A DNA stretch of 64,000 nucleotides from assembly GCA_023014335.1 (NCBI GenBank), contig JAECYW010000005.1:2790001-2854000 (forward strand), read 5' to 3'. The first letter of the stretch is position 1, and each line of letters opens with the position of its first letter. The stretch is from Galerina marginata. Lineage: Eukaryota; Basidiomycota; Agaricomycetes; Agaricales; Galerinaceae. A program made the translations under genes and the position numbers. Of the stretch, positions 33,195 through 45,348 are shown in pieces. Under the pieces are notes generated by a model that worked only from the letters and a program-made list of their open reading frames with translations, ran no database searches and was not told the origin of the DNA.

Positions 33195-35378
33195 GCTATC
33201 GATATTGATAACCTGTGCTGTTCATTAGCTATGTATCACCATGTTACATTCTACGTCCAATACCCCGCTGTATTCTATATCTAACGAACATCCAATGTAT
33301 TAATCTGTAGGTTAGATCCTTTTATTGCGCGGCTGGATGTAAGCGGTCAGATTATTATTGCCACCGGACATGTTTCACGCCGTTATGCACCGACTGCTCG
33401 AACCCCTTACTCTAGTCGGAATATTTATCACACCTTGGGATTAACGTCAGGATAATTTCATTACCCGTGTCTTCGCATCCTCATTCTTACAAAAGAAATC
33501 TTTTAGCTCTCCTCAATTTACAAGTACTACTCGCGGGATTTGGGGTGGTCGATACTCCTTCTGAGCTCCATCCATCGGCTCAGAACAAAATACGCCTGAG
33601 CAACTATGGGAAATCATCGACAACCTCTTTCTCCGGGTATTTACCAGGAATTCTTTAAAGAACCAAGGACGTTCAAGATCACATCCTGCCGCAAGGAAGG
33701 CAACATGAATCACGCGGTGTGTGCTGCAATTACCGCCAAAATGCAAAGTCTCTTGCAAAAGTGTAGCAATTACCTGGGCCATGATGAATTTCGATCCATC
33801 AATGGCTCGTCCCTATTTTGACCCACCAAGACGAATAAGCCTGTGCTGGACAAAGAAAGATAGAGGCAAAAGGCAGTTTCCGCCCCCAACGCTATCCAAT
33901 TTGCATCACTCTTCAGAGGATTTCGGGACATTGCAAGCTACGCCGCTCCGAGGTACCTTCGCTAGGTGGAGTCAGCCCTCCGCTTTTGTTAGGCGTCATC
34001 CAAACACAGCGTATTGCTTCACCTTTCCCCCCAGCTTGCGTGAGGTGGCTCCCCGGTTGTTACTCATGCTGGACAATTTTTCGCCCGCTTTCTTCCCGAT
34101 ATTACGCCTTGAAATCGATCGCCTCGTCAGATGCTCTGCATCGACGAATCCCAACGGCTAAAAGGGTCAAAATTCTACCTCAAACCCCATTTCCTCCGAG
34201 GAGTCCTGTTGTTGGTTAATCTACTTCTGCGTTTAGACATCCTCGAGTCAATTGTTTGTTGCTGTCGCGGAGAGTTAGGTGCAACATCTGGCTCTACACT
34301 CGCCTACCTCGCTTAGAATGGTACTCACACGGCGTTTCCTGAGGAGTTGTCCGTCTCAAATCTTGGCCTCATGGTTAACTATAAGCACCTTCGGGGGGAG
34401 TGCAGCCGCAGTACAGCCCAGCTGGTATACTGTTGCCAACCCAGAATGTATGAGTATAACTATCAAGGTGAATGCATTATTGTTAGCAGCAGAAGGCCGT
34501 CCTAATTTCTCTTCGCTATAATGCCTCAAGGACCGGGGCATGCCGACTCATTTACCTATTTATACCATACGATGTGACAGAACACTTTTAGAGGCGTGTA
34601 CACAAATTACCCCACTACAACCCATAGGCGCAGAACGAGTCACCTGGCCGGTCAAAAAAGGGCGAGATTGTATTTGGCTCCATTTTTTGGGGGTCCAGGA
34701 CTCGGAGGAAGAACTTCTGCAAAGTAAGTTGGAAAGATAATTGGTAATCATGGCTAGGCTGAATTATGGAACACGTCAGGCTGTCGTAGAATGATCGGGC
34801 GATGTCAATGATCGAGCATCATTGACGAGGCAATTGTGCGGTACCAATTAGGAAAAGCCAGTGCCGACAATCATTGCTTTTGATTGGTGTTCACAAAATG
34901 CCTCAAGCACGTGTGGGACTCGGAAAAGCGCTCATAGCCAGTCAGCCGTCATCAGTTCTCATTGCTAAGCCGTTCTAGAAATGTCGCTACAAGCTGATTG
35001 GATTCGACAAAATGCTCGCCAGTCCTCTGCGACCCTCGTCTATGAAGGCTTCTCGGCACTTCTCGTGGATCTTCTTCAATCTCGGTGTGAGGCACTCTCG
35101 TGTCAATGGAGACTGAAAAACGTGAAGGAAGCACGCCATATTGCTGCCAAATCCGAGGAACAACACGAAAGGATTGCAAGAATAGATGACACTGAATCAC
35201 CCAGCCGAGTCATATAAAAAGCCCTTGACTATGCTCCAACAGCCTTATATATCTGGTTCGTTTTCCTTTTAACCATCAGGCTTCGGTCTGTGCCTTTTTA
35301 TTCCCTCCCCAACGACCACCCAATTAATTCTTGTTTTTCCCCCCGACGACTATATAGCTGTACAACCCCGCCTTCAGC
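33195..35378. other. Intergenic with possible F-box relic
   Basis: 2.2 kb between condensin and the copper ATPase. Around 33580-33650 one frame reads GSEQNTPEQLWEIIDNLFL, like the start of an F-box (LPPELWEII), but it does not stay open. Fragments near 34020-34140 resemble the C-terminal half of agaric F-box proteins. This is at most a heavily decayed pseudogene. A 78-codon frame at 34981-35217 has no support. Confidence 0.3.
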
Positions 35379-38175
35379 ATGAATATGACGAACCCCACAA
35401 CCATGCGCGGCAAGCTCGAAGAACCTTCTACCTCTGAGTCTCCAAACTCGGTTCTGCTCGCTGTTGGCGGGATGACCTGCGCTGCGTGTACGCGGACGAT
35501 TACAGACGCTGTTTCGGAGCTCAAAGGTGTCTCTGACTTGTCGGTTAATCTACTGGGAAAATCCGCCTCAGCAGTAGTCGTCCAGGCCTCCCTTGTGGAC
35601 TCGCTAGTAACCCTTATCGAGGATATTGGGTATGAGTGCCAAGTTATTTCCGTCACTCCCATCACATCAGCGAGAACTCGTGGGCAGGTGGATAAAACCC
35701 GGGAAGTAGCCCTGGAGATCAGCGGAGCGCAGTCAGTGTAAGTCATCCACGTAAATTTTATTTTGAACGGAATTGTGATTCTTTAGCTGTAGGCCAAAAA
35801 GCGTCACAGATGCCCTTGAGCAACTCGGATCGAGTATAACACTCTTGAATCCCCATACCAGCGATCCCCAGAACGTCCTTCGCCTCGGCTACTCCCCCCG
35901 AGCCCCCGAATTTACAATTCGAACGATTTTATCCACCATTTCTTCCGCTTCTTTCCCTGTTGAGGTTACTATATGGCGTCCTCCTTCCACAGACGACGTT
36001 GCTCGTCTCATGTACCTGAAGGAGCAAAGGCAACTGCTCCGGCGTCTGCTGGTTGCCGTCATAGTCGCCATTCCCATTTTTATTATAGGAATTGTGTACA
36101 TGTCCCTGGTAAAGGAAGGTAACCCAGGCCGACGTTATTTCGAAGAGTTCCTATGGGCCGGACAGGTATCAAGAGGCGAATGGGCTTTGTTCATTCTTGC
36201 CACCCCTGTCATGTTCTATTCTGCCGAGGTGAGTTGTTCTTCTCTCATCAGCCTGAGGTCGTTCTGACCACCCTTCAGACTTTCCACCGTCGCTCGCTTC
36301 AAGAGCTGTGGTTCCTCTGGAGACCGGGAAGTCAAGCCTCGTTTGCATCTCGATTTTTCCGTTTCGGGAGTATGAATTTACTTGTGAGTATTTTACCTTA
36401 AGCCTTCTGCTAGATATTCATCTATTTCAATAGATCTCCCTTGGAGTATCAGTGGCATATTTTTCTTCCATTGCTGAGCTTGCTATATCTGCAACCAGAA
36501 GTCCGACTCATTCCACCGCGACGACCGGGTCGATGACATACTTTGACTCCGTTGCATTCTTGACCATGTTTCTGCTCATTGGTATATTTCTTTCCAGCAC
36601 GACTGCCTATCGTTTGCTTACAGCTCCTTATAGGTCGGTTCATCGAAGCGTTTAGCAAGCACCAAGCCGCCAATGCTGTCACTCTCCTTGGAAAACTGAG
36701 GAGTTCGGAAGCACTTCTAGTGGAGGCTATTCCATCGCCTACCTCATCATTCGAAGCAAACGATGGTAAACTTGAAAAAGTTTTGATTCACCATTCCAGC
36801 TCTCGGGTCGAGAAGATATCCACAGATCTTCTCGAGATTGGAGATATTGTACGTATCCCCCCCGGAGCGACTCCTCCTGCAGATGGCGTGATCGTTTCTG
36901 CGGACGTTACCTACTTCGACGAGAGTTCTCTTACGGGCGAAAGTCGCGACGTGACAAAATCCATGGGGGACGCAATCTTTGTGGGGACCATTAACAAGCT
37001 TCGGGCGATTGATATGAGAGTAGAAGCCATAGGCGGAGAGACTATGTAAGCTTTTGCGTATGCCTTCCCTTTCGTCTCTGACTGGTCAAACGCATAGGCT
37101 GGAGAAGGTGATAGACGCCGTTCGTGAAGGCCAGAACAACAGGGCGCAGATCGAGCGGCTTATGGACGTGATAACAGCATACTTCGTGCCAGTCGTTACC
37201 GCCCTGGCCATTTTGACTTGGATCATCTGGCTGAGTCTTGGTGTAAGCGGTGTCCTGCCGGCTGATACACTCTCAGGCAATGTAGGAGGATGGCGTAAGT
37301 CATACTATATTCTATCTAGTATTCTGCGCTAACCAGGTCGAATAGCATTTTGGTCTCTCGAATTCGCCATATCTGTATTTATCATAGCATGTCCATGCGG
37401 AATCGGTCTCGCAGCTCCTACGGCCCTTCTGGTCGGCTCTGGACTTGCCGCCAAGCATGGCATTCTTGCTCGAGGAGGCGGCGAAGCTTTTCAAGAAGCC
37501 TCACAAGTTGACGTCATTGTCTTCGACAAAACTGGTACATTAACGGAAGGCAGTGATCCAAAGGTCACGGACGAGGTCATCCATTCGCTTTCGATACTTC
37601 CCGGTAGCGACGATCCTGAAAAGCCTGAATGGAGTGGTGAAATTGCGGGGGTTGTCCTCCAACTGGCCTCAGGAAGCTCCCACCCTCTGTCCGTCTCGCT
37701 ACGGAGTCACTTCCATGACAAGACATCCTTCACGGTTACTGGAGGCGACATCGAAGAACTACCAGGTTGTGGGGTAAAAGGAAAATTCCGCCTTACACAT
37801 GGAGGTGTCGCGACAGAACTCAGGGCAATTCTAGGCAACGAGACATGGCTCGGTGAACATGGCGCCATCCCAAGTCAACACGACTCTGAGTGGCTAGACC
37901 GTATGAGGAAGGAAGGCAAAAGCGTCGTTCTGCTTGCGCTTAGCGGCGGAGAGGAAAGCGCCGCTAAGTCACCTCAGGCCGCCGAGGACTCATTCTCCAT
38001 TGCGGCACTCTTCGCAATTGCAGACCCCATTCGGACCGAGGCACCTTGGGTCATATCCCAGCTCCAATCTCAAGGAATCGAGACTTGGATGATTTCTGGC
38101 GACAATCGAGTAACTGCTACGGCCGTCGCGAAGTCAGTTGGAATTCCATCTGCAAATGTTATAGCTGGCGTTTTA

Positions 38176-39780
38176 CACTAACACGGAAAAAGAAATGTCC
38201 CACTCATTCTTAGGAGATAAACTACAGAATTTTTGAGGAGAACGGCATATAATAGATACAAATGTAAGGTTTATGAATTGGTTTGGATGTATTAAACATG
38301 ATCCACAATGTCTCGCGACCTGAGCTTTCGAATCTGACCAAAAGCAGGCTGAAATTCTTGATGGCTGCCAAAAACGGCAAGTCCGAAATGGGACACCCCG
38401 CAATGAAGATAGATTTACGACTACAGAACGATGTCTTACAAAAAACTAACTAGTAACGTGTATTACCACCATGTGCATTATAAACTGCACGAACTCTATC
38501 TGGCATAGATTCATATAGTTTGTCAATGAAACCCGTGTCAATCGCGTACCACTCTTCCTGAAGGGCCACCCACAATTCGTCCTCAGTACAAGGCCGGGGC
38601 TTTCGAGCGCGTATTTTACGGTCCAGATGGTCCCAAAGATTCTCAATAATATTGAGATCTGGGCTATTTGGCGGCCAAGGTAGGAGATCTACGTCGTTTT
38701 CTTCAAACCATGCCTTCACAATCTTGGCAGTGTGCTTCGGATCGTTGTCTTGTTGGAAGTAGAATGCGCGTGGTTTCATGTGAAGCTCGTGGTATGTTCC
38801 CAGGACGTCGTCCTCCAATATTTCGAGGTATAACTCTTTGGTTAGGTTTCCTTCAATGCGTACGATCCTGCCAACCCCCCGAGCGGTTATGATTCCCCAT
38901 ATCGTTACCTTTTTGCCGCCGTGCTTAATTTTCTTCTTGGTGTATCGAGGATCTAATCGCTCTTGTGGCTTCCGCCAGCACCACTGTAGCCCATCTGATC
39001 CAAAGCTGTGAAATATGGACTCATCGGAAAAGTTTACAGCCCTCCAATTTGCGACGGTCCAATGTAACCTTTCCTCGGCCCACTTCTTACGAACGTGTAG
39101 GTTCTTCTGCGAGATAAATGGGACCGTGGCTCGTATATAAGCATGCCTTCCCACTTCCCGTAACGCTGTCTTCACGGTATCCACACAAACGTCGGGGAAG
39201 TAGCTGTTTTGGAGCTCGGTAGCGTTCGCGACATCACAATTTGCGAGGTGGCGAAGTGCAACACGCCTGTCACGCGGTGTCAACTTGTGCGGACGACCCG
39301 TTTTGTGTCCCACTTGATCGTAGTTCTCTTTCTCTCCATACTGCAAGAATATGCGGTTGATTTGTCGGTTCGTCAGATTGTGGTGGTCGGTTAAAGCTGC
39401 GCGGATGTCATCATTTGTCGAGCCCAGTTTCTTCATAGTACAGATGATAGCTTTTTCGACTGCTGTTGTATTTGGAGCCATTGCGGGGACTGGTCGCCAG
39501 ATTTGCTGTTCATTTGGAGAGATGGCAAGCGGGGGACGAACAACACGAAAAATTAAACGACGCGTCTGATTTTTGTCACATGACAACACGCGGTCACCTC
39601 CTTCGGTCCGCTTTTCCGGTACGACGTTCCCAAAAGAGGCGTTGTCTTTTTGTGTGGACAATCCGCAACAGGTCGACTTCCGATATGAGAAAGAACAAAT
39701 AATATTAACAGTAACATTGTCGGTATAGGCGGCTAACATTACAAAATTTGGGATGGGACATTTCTTTTTCCGTGTTAGTG
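38176..39780 (-). mobile_element. Tc1/mariner transposon inserted in CCC2
   Basis: 1605 bp bounded by perfect 27-bp terminal inverted repeats beginning CACTAACACGGAAAAAGAAA, with TA target duplication (38174-38175 and 39781-39782). Encodes one intact DD34E transposase on the minus strand, antisense to CCC2. Perfect ends and an open frame point to recent, possibly active insertion. Confidence 0.97.
38450..39481 (-). CDS. Tc1-type DD34E transposase
   Basis: Cut-and-paste transposase of 343 aa from MAPNTTAVEKAI, the usual Tc1 length; the same frame is open upstream to an ATG at 39739 (429 aa), but that extension lacks family features. N-terminal helix-turn-helix region includes DDIRAALTDHHNLTNRQINR, then GRPHKLTPRDRR (GRPR-like hook). 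Catalytic residues: D in VNFSDESIFHSFG, D in YFQQDNDPKHTAK, E in WPPNSPDLNIIENLWD, with 34 residues between the second D and the E. Ends DRVRAVYNAHGGNTRY. No break is visible, so the enzyme may be functional. It reads antisense to the interrupted copper ATPase. Confidence 0.95.
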   Translation of the reverse strand: MAPNTTAVEKAIICTMKKLGSTNDDIRAALTDHHNLTNRQINRIFLQYGEKENYDQVGHKTGRPHKLTPRDRRVALRHLANCDVANATELQNSYFPDVCVDTVKTALREVGRHAYIRATVPFISQKNLHVRKKWAEERLHWTVANWRAVNFSDESIFHSFGSDGLQWCWRKPQERLDPRYTKKKIKHGGKKVTIWGIITARGVGRIVRIEGNLTKELYLEILEDDVLGTYHELHMKPRAFYFQQDNDPKHTAKIVKAWFEENDVDLLPWPPNSPDLNIIENLWDHLDRKIRARKPRPCTEDELWVALQEEWYAIDTGFIDKLYESMPDRVRAVYNAHGGNTRY

Positions 39781-40547
39781 TACCTCAACAGAAGGTACGA
39801 ATTATGAAGCTTTAATGGACAGTGTCGCTGATCAAGGTTCTACCTATTTTTAGGCAGAGAAAATCCTATGGCTTCGAACTTTACCCCGAATTCGAGACAC
39901 TGGAAAAGGACGCAAAAGCAAGAATGACTCGGATTCAAGTCAACGCCGACAAATTATTGCCATGGTGGGCGACGGTATAAATGATGCCCCAGTGAGTTCA
40001 TTCTCATGATACCAATTGGCGTTTTTATGCTGATGAGAGTGTAACAGGCCCTGACCGCCGCCGATGTTGGAATCGCTATGGGCTCAGGAAGCGACGTTGC
40101 TCTTTCCAGCGCTAAATTCGTTCTCCTGTCATCCAACCTTCGCAGCCTGTTAGTCTTGACCGATTTATCGAGGAAAATATTTAACAGGATCAAGTTCAAT
40201 TTCGTGAGTTGTATTCAATCGTTTTGGCCTTGTAGTTTTCCGAACGATTTTGCTCATTAATATTCTCAGGGCTGGGCATCCATCTACAATGTCCTCAGTC
40301 TTCCCATTGCAGCTGGCGCGATCTATCCTGCAGGGCACGCGAGACTTAACCCTGTGTGGTCATCCTTGGCAATGGCATTATCGTAAGTCCGCCCCCGAGA
40401 TGGTAAATGAGCCACTAGTAATATGATATCCCTAGGTCGACATCGGTCGTCTGCAGCTCTCTTCTGCTGCGGCTCTACAAGGAACCGAAATTTCCAGATG
40501 CCGGCCAAATTTCCACTGGAAATGTCGAGCCTGCCCGTCAAGTTTGA

Positions 40548-42733
40548 CGATGTCCACGATCATTGGAGGGAAGGTTTTCCTTCAACGACATCTACGTCAC
40601 GAATAATTTACTGCCTCTAATTTACTGCCTCTAATTTACTGCCTCATTAATTGCGACCACCGAACGAACAACCACGACCAAAACCACGACAACTCCCCTG
40701 AAACATTTTTGTCATCTTGATCCCGATTTTATCTGGGAAGAGACCCAGCCACCGTGCGCAGTAAAGCATCGAGGATCGAGGATTTCAAGGCAGATCGATA
40801 AAAGCTACTGCTGATATCACCTGCACGACTACGTGACAAAGTCGCGTCCACACCTCGAGGCATCGAAGTTACACCGACGTTGGCTTTTTTTAGCCCCTGA
40901 GACAGAAATGACATGGAATGTGCAGTTTGGCGACAAGAAATCTAGCTAAGGCTACTTAGCGGTCGGGGCTATAGTACATTACGTGCATTGACTGAAGGGT
41001 GCCAGGCATAGCTTAAGTTCCATAGATGGATTGATGTTATTATATACATGGAATGCATTTAGACTGGTATCCAGGAGGATGCGATGCGAAGAGAAAAAAA
41101 TTGATAACGAAAATAGTCCGAAATGGCAGAAGAAATAAAAAAATGGAAAGAGAAAAAAGGTCAAGGAAAGTGTGTTGTAATGTACGCTGCGATACATCAC
41201 TTCGTAAGGACATGATGAATTACTTAAACTACACTACCTCACTAAAAAGATTGTCCACCCTTGTCTAGACTTTATTGCAAGAACGATGTGGGGGGGGAGA
41301 CTCACAAAAATATGGGTAATTTACTATACCAGTACAGTCCTCAGATGACCATAAAACGGAGAAAATTTGAGGAGATTCTGACTCATAGTGGGGAGGTACA
41401 AAAAAGTGCCGTTTTCCAGCTACCTCAAGACGATAAGGTTCTGACCTGAAAAAAATATATGGTGAAGAGGAGGTCAGTCAAAGTTAGTACAAACTTTATT
41501 GAAAGTATTTTCTGTAGCGGTTTTTCAGTTATCCACGCTCCAAAGTGACCATTTTGACCCTATTTAAGGTATTATTTCCTTTTTAAGCCCAAAAAGGCCA
41601 TATTGATTGCTCTACAACTTCTGAAGCGCTCAACAGAAATTCACGAACCAAGTTGCAATGGAATATGACTATCATGTGTTATAATATATATTTTTTCCAG
41701 CCATGCATCACATCATTTTGAGGTACTTGAAAAAAGGCACTTTTTTGTGCCCCACCGCTACCTGTCAGAACCGTTGCTATTTTCTGGCAATTAGGAAAGT
41801 TTATAATGATATATCTGTCTAGTATTTTATCATAAATTATCTATAACCTCATCTCACACGGTTCATGCATGGCAGCTCTTTTGAGGGTGGACAATCTTTT
41901 TGCCTAGGTAGTGTATAAATGAATGATGTGGCACCGAAATACGAATGCCAGGAGATCTACTTTATGAAGGGATCAGCATCTGCCATTGACAACGCCCGAC
42001 AATTAGACGAGACATACTCAACGAAGGGTAAAATAAGATAAGTGCGAATAGACGAACGGAGCAAAAAAAAGTACGAGAAATGGTCAGCGAGAACTTAGGA
42101 GCGAGAGTCGATAAATACAAGGGATAGGATACATCGAAGATGAACGGAGATAAGTCTGGGGACAATAAATGAACGAACGTGGTGTGGATGGCGAATGCAG
42201 ATGCAGATCCTGGGGGGCTGAATCACAATGGGGCACTGAAGATGGAACCGAAATCCCGACGTGCAATATGGTCGCCAGAAAAGAGGGAAAGGAGAACAAA
42301 AAGGAGAGTGTGGGTCCTGGACTGAAGCGTACGCAGGAATGCTTGAAATGGACAGGGATGCTACCCGTGCAACGATTATCGCTTTGGCATGCTATCGATA
42401 ACACGCGCATCGTGCGTGCCACTACGTCCGGGTCGAACGGGCACAGATGAACCAGCTTGAGTCAAGCTGGTGTGTGGCAGGACCGCAGCGGGCCAAAACC
42501 GATGAGGGCGGAGCGCTTGGCCTTTGGTCTTGGTTTGGTTTAGGCAAAGTCGGTGGGCTATGTCGGCGCAGTGGCAGGTGCAGGGCATTGGTGCAGTTTT
42601 AATTGAGGTTGACATGAAAGGAGTGTGGTGCGTAGATATGTTGCAACGAACTGGACAGAAATGAGGTGGGAAAAGGACAAGCAAACTCAGTGGGCTTGCT
42701 TGGGCATGAGGGCGGACAACATGGGGTGGACGA
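40548..42733. other. Convergent intergenic region carrying a MITE
   Basis: 2.2 kb between two convergent genes. Apart from the MITE at 41232-41913 there is no supported feature. CTAATTTACTGC is repeated three times at 40605-40645. Longer frames near 42370-42760 have biased composition and no family match. Confidence 0.45.
41232..41913. mobile_element. Non-autonomous Tc1/mariner-like element (MITE)
   Basis: 682 bp with about 31-bp imperfect terminal inverted repeats, left CACTACCTCACTAAAAAGAT, right (reverse complement) CACTACCTAGGCAAAAAGAT, both continuing TGTCCACCC. TA flanks each end (41230-41231, 41914-41915). No transposase frame inside. The end style (CACTA, A-run, TGTCC) resembles the intact Tc1 at 38176, but the two are different families. 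Confidence 0.85.
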
Positions 42734-45348
42734 TTATTCCTCCTTGGACTTTTCCCCGCCATCCTTGGATTTTTCCTTAAATTTCTCGCCGCCTTCTCCT
42801 CCGCGCATGATGGCTTTCATGAAGGAGAAAAACCTATTTCCGTACTCAGGCGGAGGCACCGGGCTGATCTTATGCTATTCAGAGAGCAACCGCAGTCAGC
42901 AAGCAACCCAGCTAACATGAGGAAGAGAAAAATAGAACACATACCCGATCAGCTTTCATACCTTTCCAAACATGTTCGACTTTCTTGAAAAATGTGTATG
43001 GGGTCAGAATATCGATAACACCAAGATAGTAGATCGTGTTCATGGGATCATTGTTGTCGTCCGTGGCCCGAAGCCCACCTTCGTCCTGGTAGAACACGAA
43101 CTCCTGGCGGTCGCCGGTGTCTTCCTCCGGCAGGCGGATGGTATGCTTGCCAAGGCGTTTGGGGTCAGAGGAGCGCATAGCCCGCCGCATGGCAATAGCC
43201 TCGGGAGACTTGCCGGACTGGGATAGTTTGGTCCGTCGGGTTTCGGGTAGGATAGGCTGTAACATTGAATGTTGTTAGTTAAGAACAAAGTGGTCGAAAT
43301 AAGTAAACAGCGAGGACGAAAGGAAGGAAAAATAAGTAATAAGGGTGACCAACGTACCGAAAAAACTTTGAGCGTATTCTTCCGGACATTCTCCCTGTTT
43401 CCTCGGTGCATATTATGTATGCCCACCAAGAGACTATAGTCCATCACATGGATGCTCTTCAAAAACTCCTCGTCCCTCCTCAGCTGCTCAGTCAACAACG
43501 CCCGCTTCTCCGGACCCAGTTCCAGCATATTTCCTCGATTTATCCAGTTCAGATCCTTCAGCACCGCTCGTGGGTTCCTCGCCGCCTTCTCCTCAGAGTA
43601 CTCCCGGCCCACCGTGCTCCCTTTCAGGTCGTATGTTTCGTGGATATCTTTGTGCGCTGGGAACAGGTTGTTCATGATCACGAAATGGATCTTCCGTCCA
43701 TGTGGCAGCTTCACCCGATGCAGGCCATAGAACCGACTGAGAAGAGTGTGCGGGTTTTCTTTGACGTAGTCGTAGTATTGCTTGAGGACGCTGAGCAGGA
43801 ACTTGTGCTCCGAGTGATGGATCGTTTTAATAATGAATCGATAGTCTCTTGAGAAGTAGAAGAATGAGCCGGATTTTCCTGGTGAGCCGAGTTCGGAGAG
43901 TATGTATTTTGCGGTTAGCGAAAGGAGGTAGTCGGCGGGGTCGAGGTGGAAGATGTCTTCTCGCAGGTACCGGAACACCCAAGGCGCGTAGTCTTTAAAT
44001 TTAAAGTCGTATTTTGCAGATGGTGTCAGTTCATTTCCGACACTTAAACGAGATTGTATGAGACAGGCAAATAGGAAGTTAAAAAGTGTACTTACATATC
44101 GAAAGAGAATTTATGACGAGCAGTGAAGTCCTCATCCGAGAGCGGTCTCTTGGGTTTCGCCTGACATCGCGACACCTATAAAGACATCAGCGAATCAGTT
44201 AAACAGAGAGACAGTTGGTGACGTACCGCGATCCGTATACCCGTTAACATATTGTACATCAGCACATAATTTACGTGGTCTTCGCCAATCAAGTTGCCCA
44301 CTAGCGGGGTGTCCTGCACGATACCACCCGCAGCGCTCGACTCTGCCCTCGTGAGCGCTGCCTCCGCCTCTTGTTGCTTGACACGTTTCGAGAACCTTTC
44401 CCTCCTAATTCGTTCCGCGTGTAATTCAATGTCCGACGCCAGCTCAAGGCCACCTTCGCCCAGCACTGCGTCGTCCGTCGAGTTAAAAGGTTGTGAAGCA
44501 CCCTTGCCATGCGGACTTGTTCCGACTCGTTTGGGCGTTTGCGGTGTTGACCCCGTTGTATTTCGCCGAGTTGGCCGCTGCGACGATAGCGATGGAGGTT
44601 GCAGGTAGCCGTCGACAGATAAGTGTGTTCTTGAGGGCGTGGAAGACGAGGCTTCGGCATTGGGCTGCTCCGACTGTAGCTGCGGCGACGGATGGGTAAT
44701 GATGGTACGCGGGGCAGGATAAGAAGCTTTGGTGTCAGTTGACGACCGTTGCAGCGCAGGTTGAGGCGCCAAAATACGAATATTGTTGAAACGCGAGGAC
44801 GAAACAGAAGCCTGCCGGTCATGTGTTGTTGTGTCGACGTCGTTACGAACGGGTGTGGGGTCAGATTGTACGTTGTACAACATCCGCGTGGGCGCTTGGG
44901 CGAGACCCTCGTTCAATTGGCCGTCTATGCTCGCCGGAGGAGAGGGCGGAGGCGGACCAGCATGGTCACTCTCAGGCTGGATCGTGCAAAGGACGGATTT
45001 CCCGATCTTTTCAAAATACGAGTCTGGCACGGTGCCCGGCTCGATTTGAACGGTGTCATTGGTGACCTTTACGATATGTACCTCTTGAGGTAGACCATAT
45101 GTTGGATTTCCCGCGTTACTTTCCCGAACGGTGGCGCTGATGGTGTGCACAGAAGAGTGTGAGGACGTTGAAAGCGCAAGAGACGTCCGTGAGCCCGCTG
45201 TAAGAGGAGCGGTCCTGTACGAGGTTGGTGAGGAGGTTATGAGCGAGTGATTTGAAAGGAGGCTTTGGCGCTGCAACTCGTTCTTGTTTGCGGTCGAAGG
45301 TGACGGCGAACGACGAGGCTGGTGTATCAGGATGGCAGCGCTGGCCAT
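42734..45348 (-). CDS. MSS4: Phosphatidylinositol-4-phosphate 5-kinase (Mss4-like)
   Basis: Makes PI(4,5)P2 at the plasma membrane, controlling actin and Rho/TOR signalling.  Five exons (44227-45348, 44096-44175, 43358-44042, 42945-43256, 42734-42868) sum to 777 aa. A serine/proline-rich disordered N-terminus of about 350 residues precedes [20 protein letters not shown]. Kinase: [39 protein letters not shown]-site [20 protein letters not shown], signature [22 protein letters not shown], and [20 protein letters not shown] holding the metal-binding IID-like motif. C-terminus after the activation segment ends YGNRFFSFM plus a basic [13 protein letters not shown] tail. Two introns end in AAG (TTTAAG, CATAAG). 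Start is the first ATG of a long open first exon; an upstream exon is possible. Confidence 0.92.

Larger units (their letters stand above)
35379..40547 (+). pseudogene. CCC2: Ccc2/ATP7-type copper-transporting P-type ATPase, split by a Tc1 element
   Basis: Golgi Cu(I) pump that loads secreted multicopper oxidases. Exons: 35379-35737, 35787-36228, 36279-36383, 36434-36581, 36634-37045, 37098-37294, 37346-38175 (+39783-39794 beyond the insertion), 39854-39991, 40048-40203, 40270-40382, 40436-40547. Without the insert they sum to 1007 aa. One clear metal-binding domain, GGMTCAACTR (C34, C37), and a second that has lost its cysteines. TFHRRSLQELW opens the membrane core. Then actuator LTGESRDV, CPC in [20 protein letters not shown], phosphorylation site [16 protein letters not shown], and beyond the insert MVGDGINDAPAL. 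The Tc1 element enters the exon at GVL|PQQ and causes a stop two codons later, removing the hinge GDGIND and last helices. Coding sequence on both sides is otherwise intact, so the insertion looks recent. Confidence 0.93.

Noticed and set aside
34981..35217. 78-codon open frame between condensin and the copper ATPase
   Set aside because: No family resemblance and no partner exons; it lies in the probable promoter of the ATPase gene.
39482..39739. Upstream extension of the Tc1 transposase frame
   Set aside because: Tc1 transposases are normally about 340 aa and the extra 86 residues show no conserved feature; the shorter start was preferred.
42376..42762. 128-codon minus-strand frame beyond the PIP 5-kinase
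   Set aside because: Overlaps the kinase stop region and has low-complexity composition with no family match.
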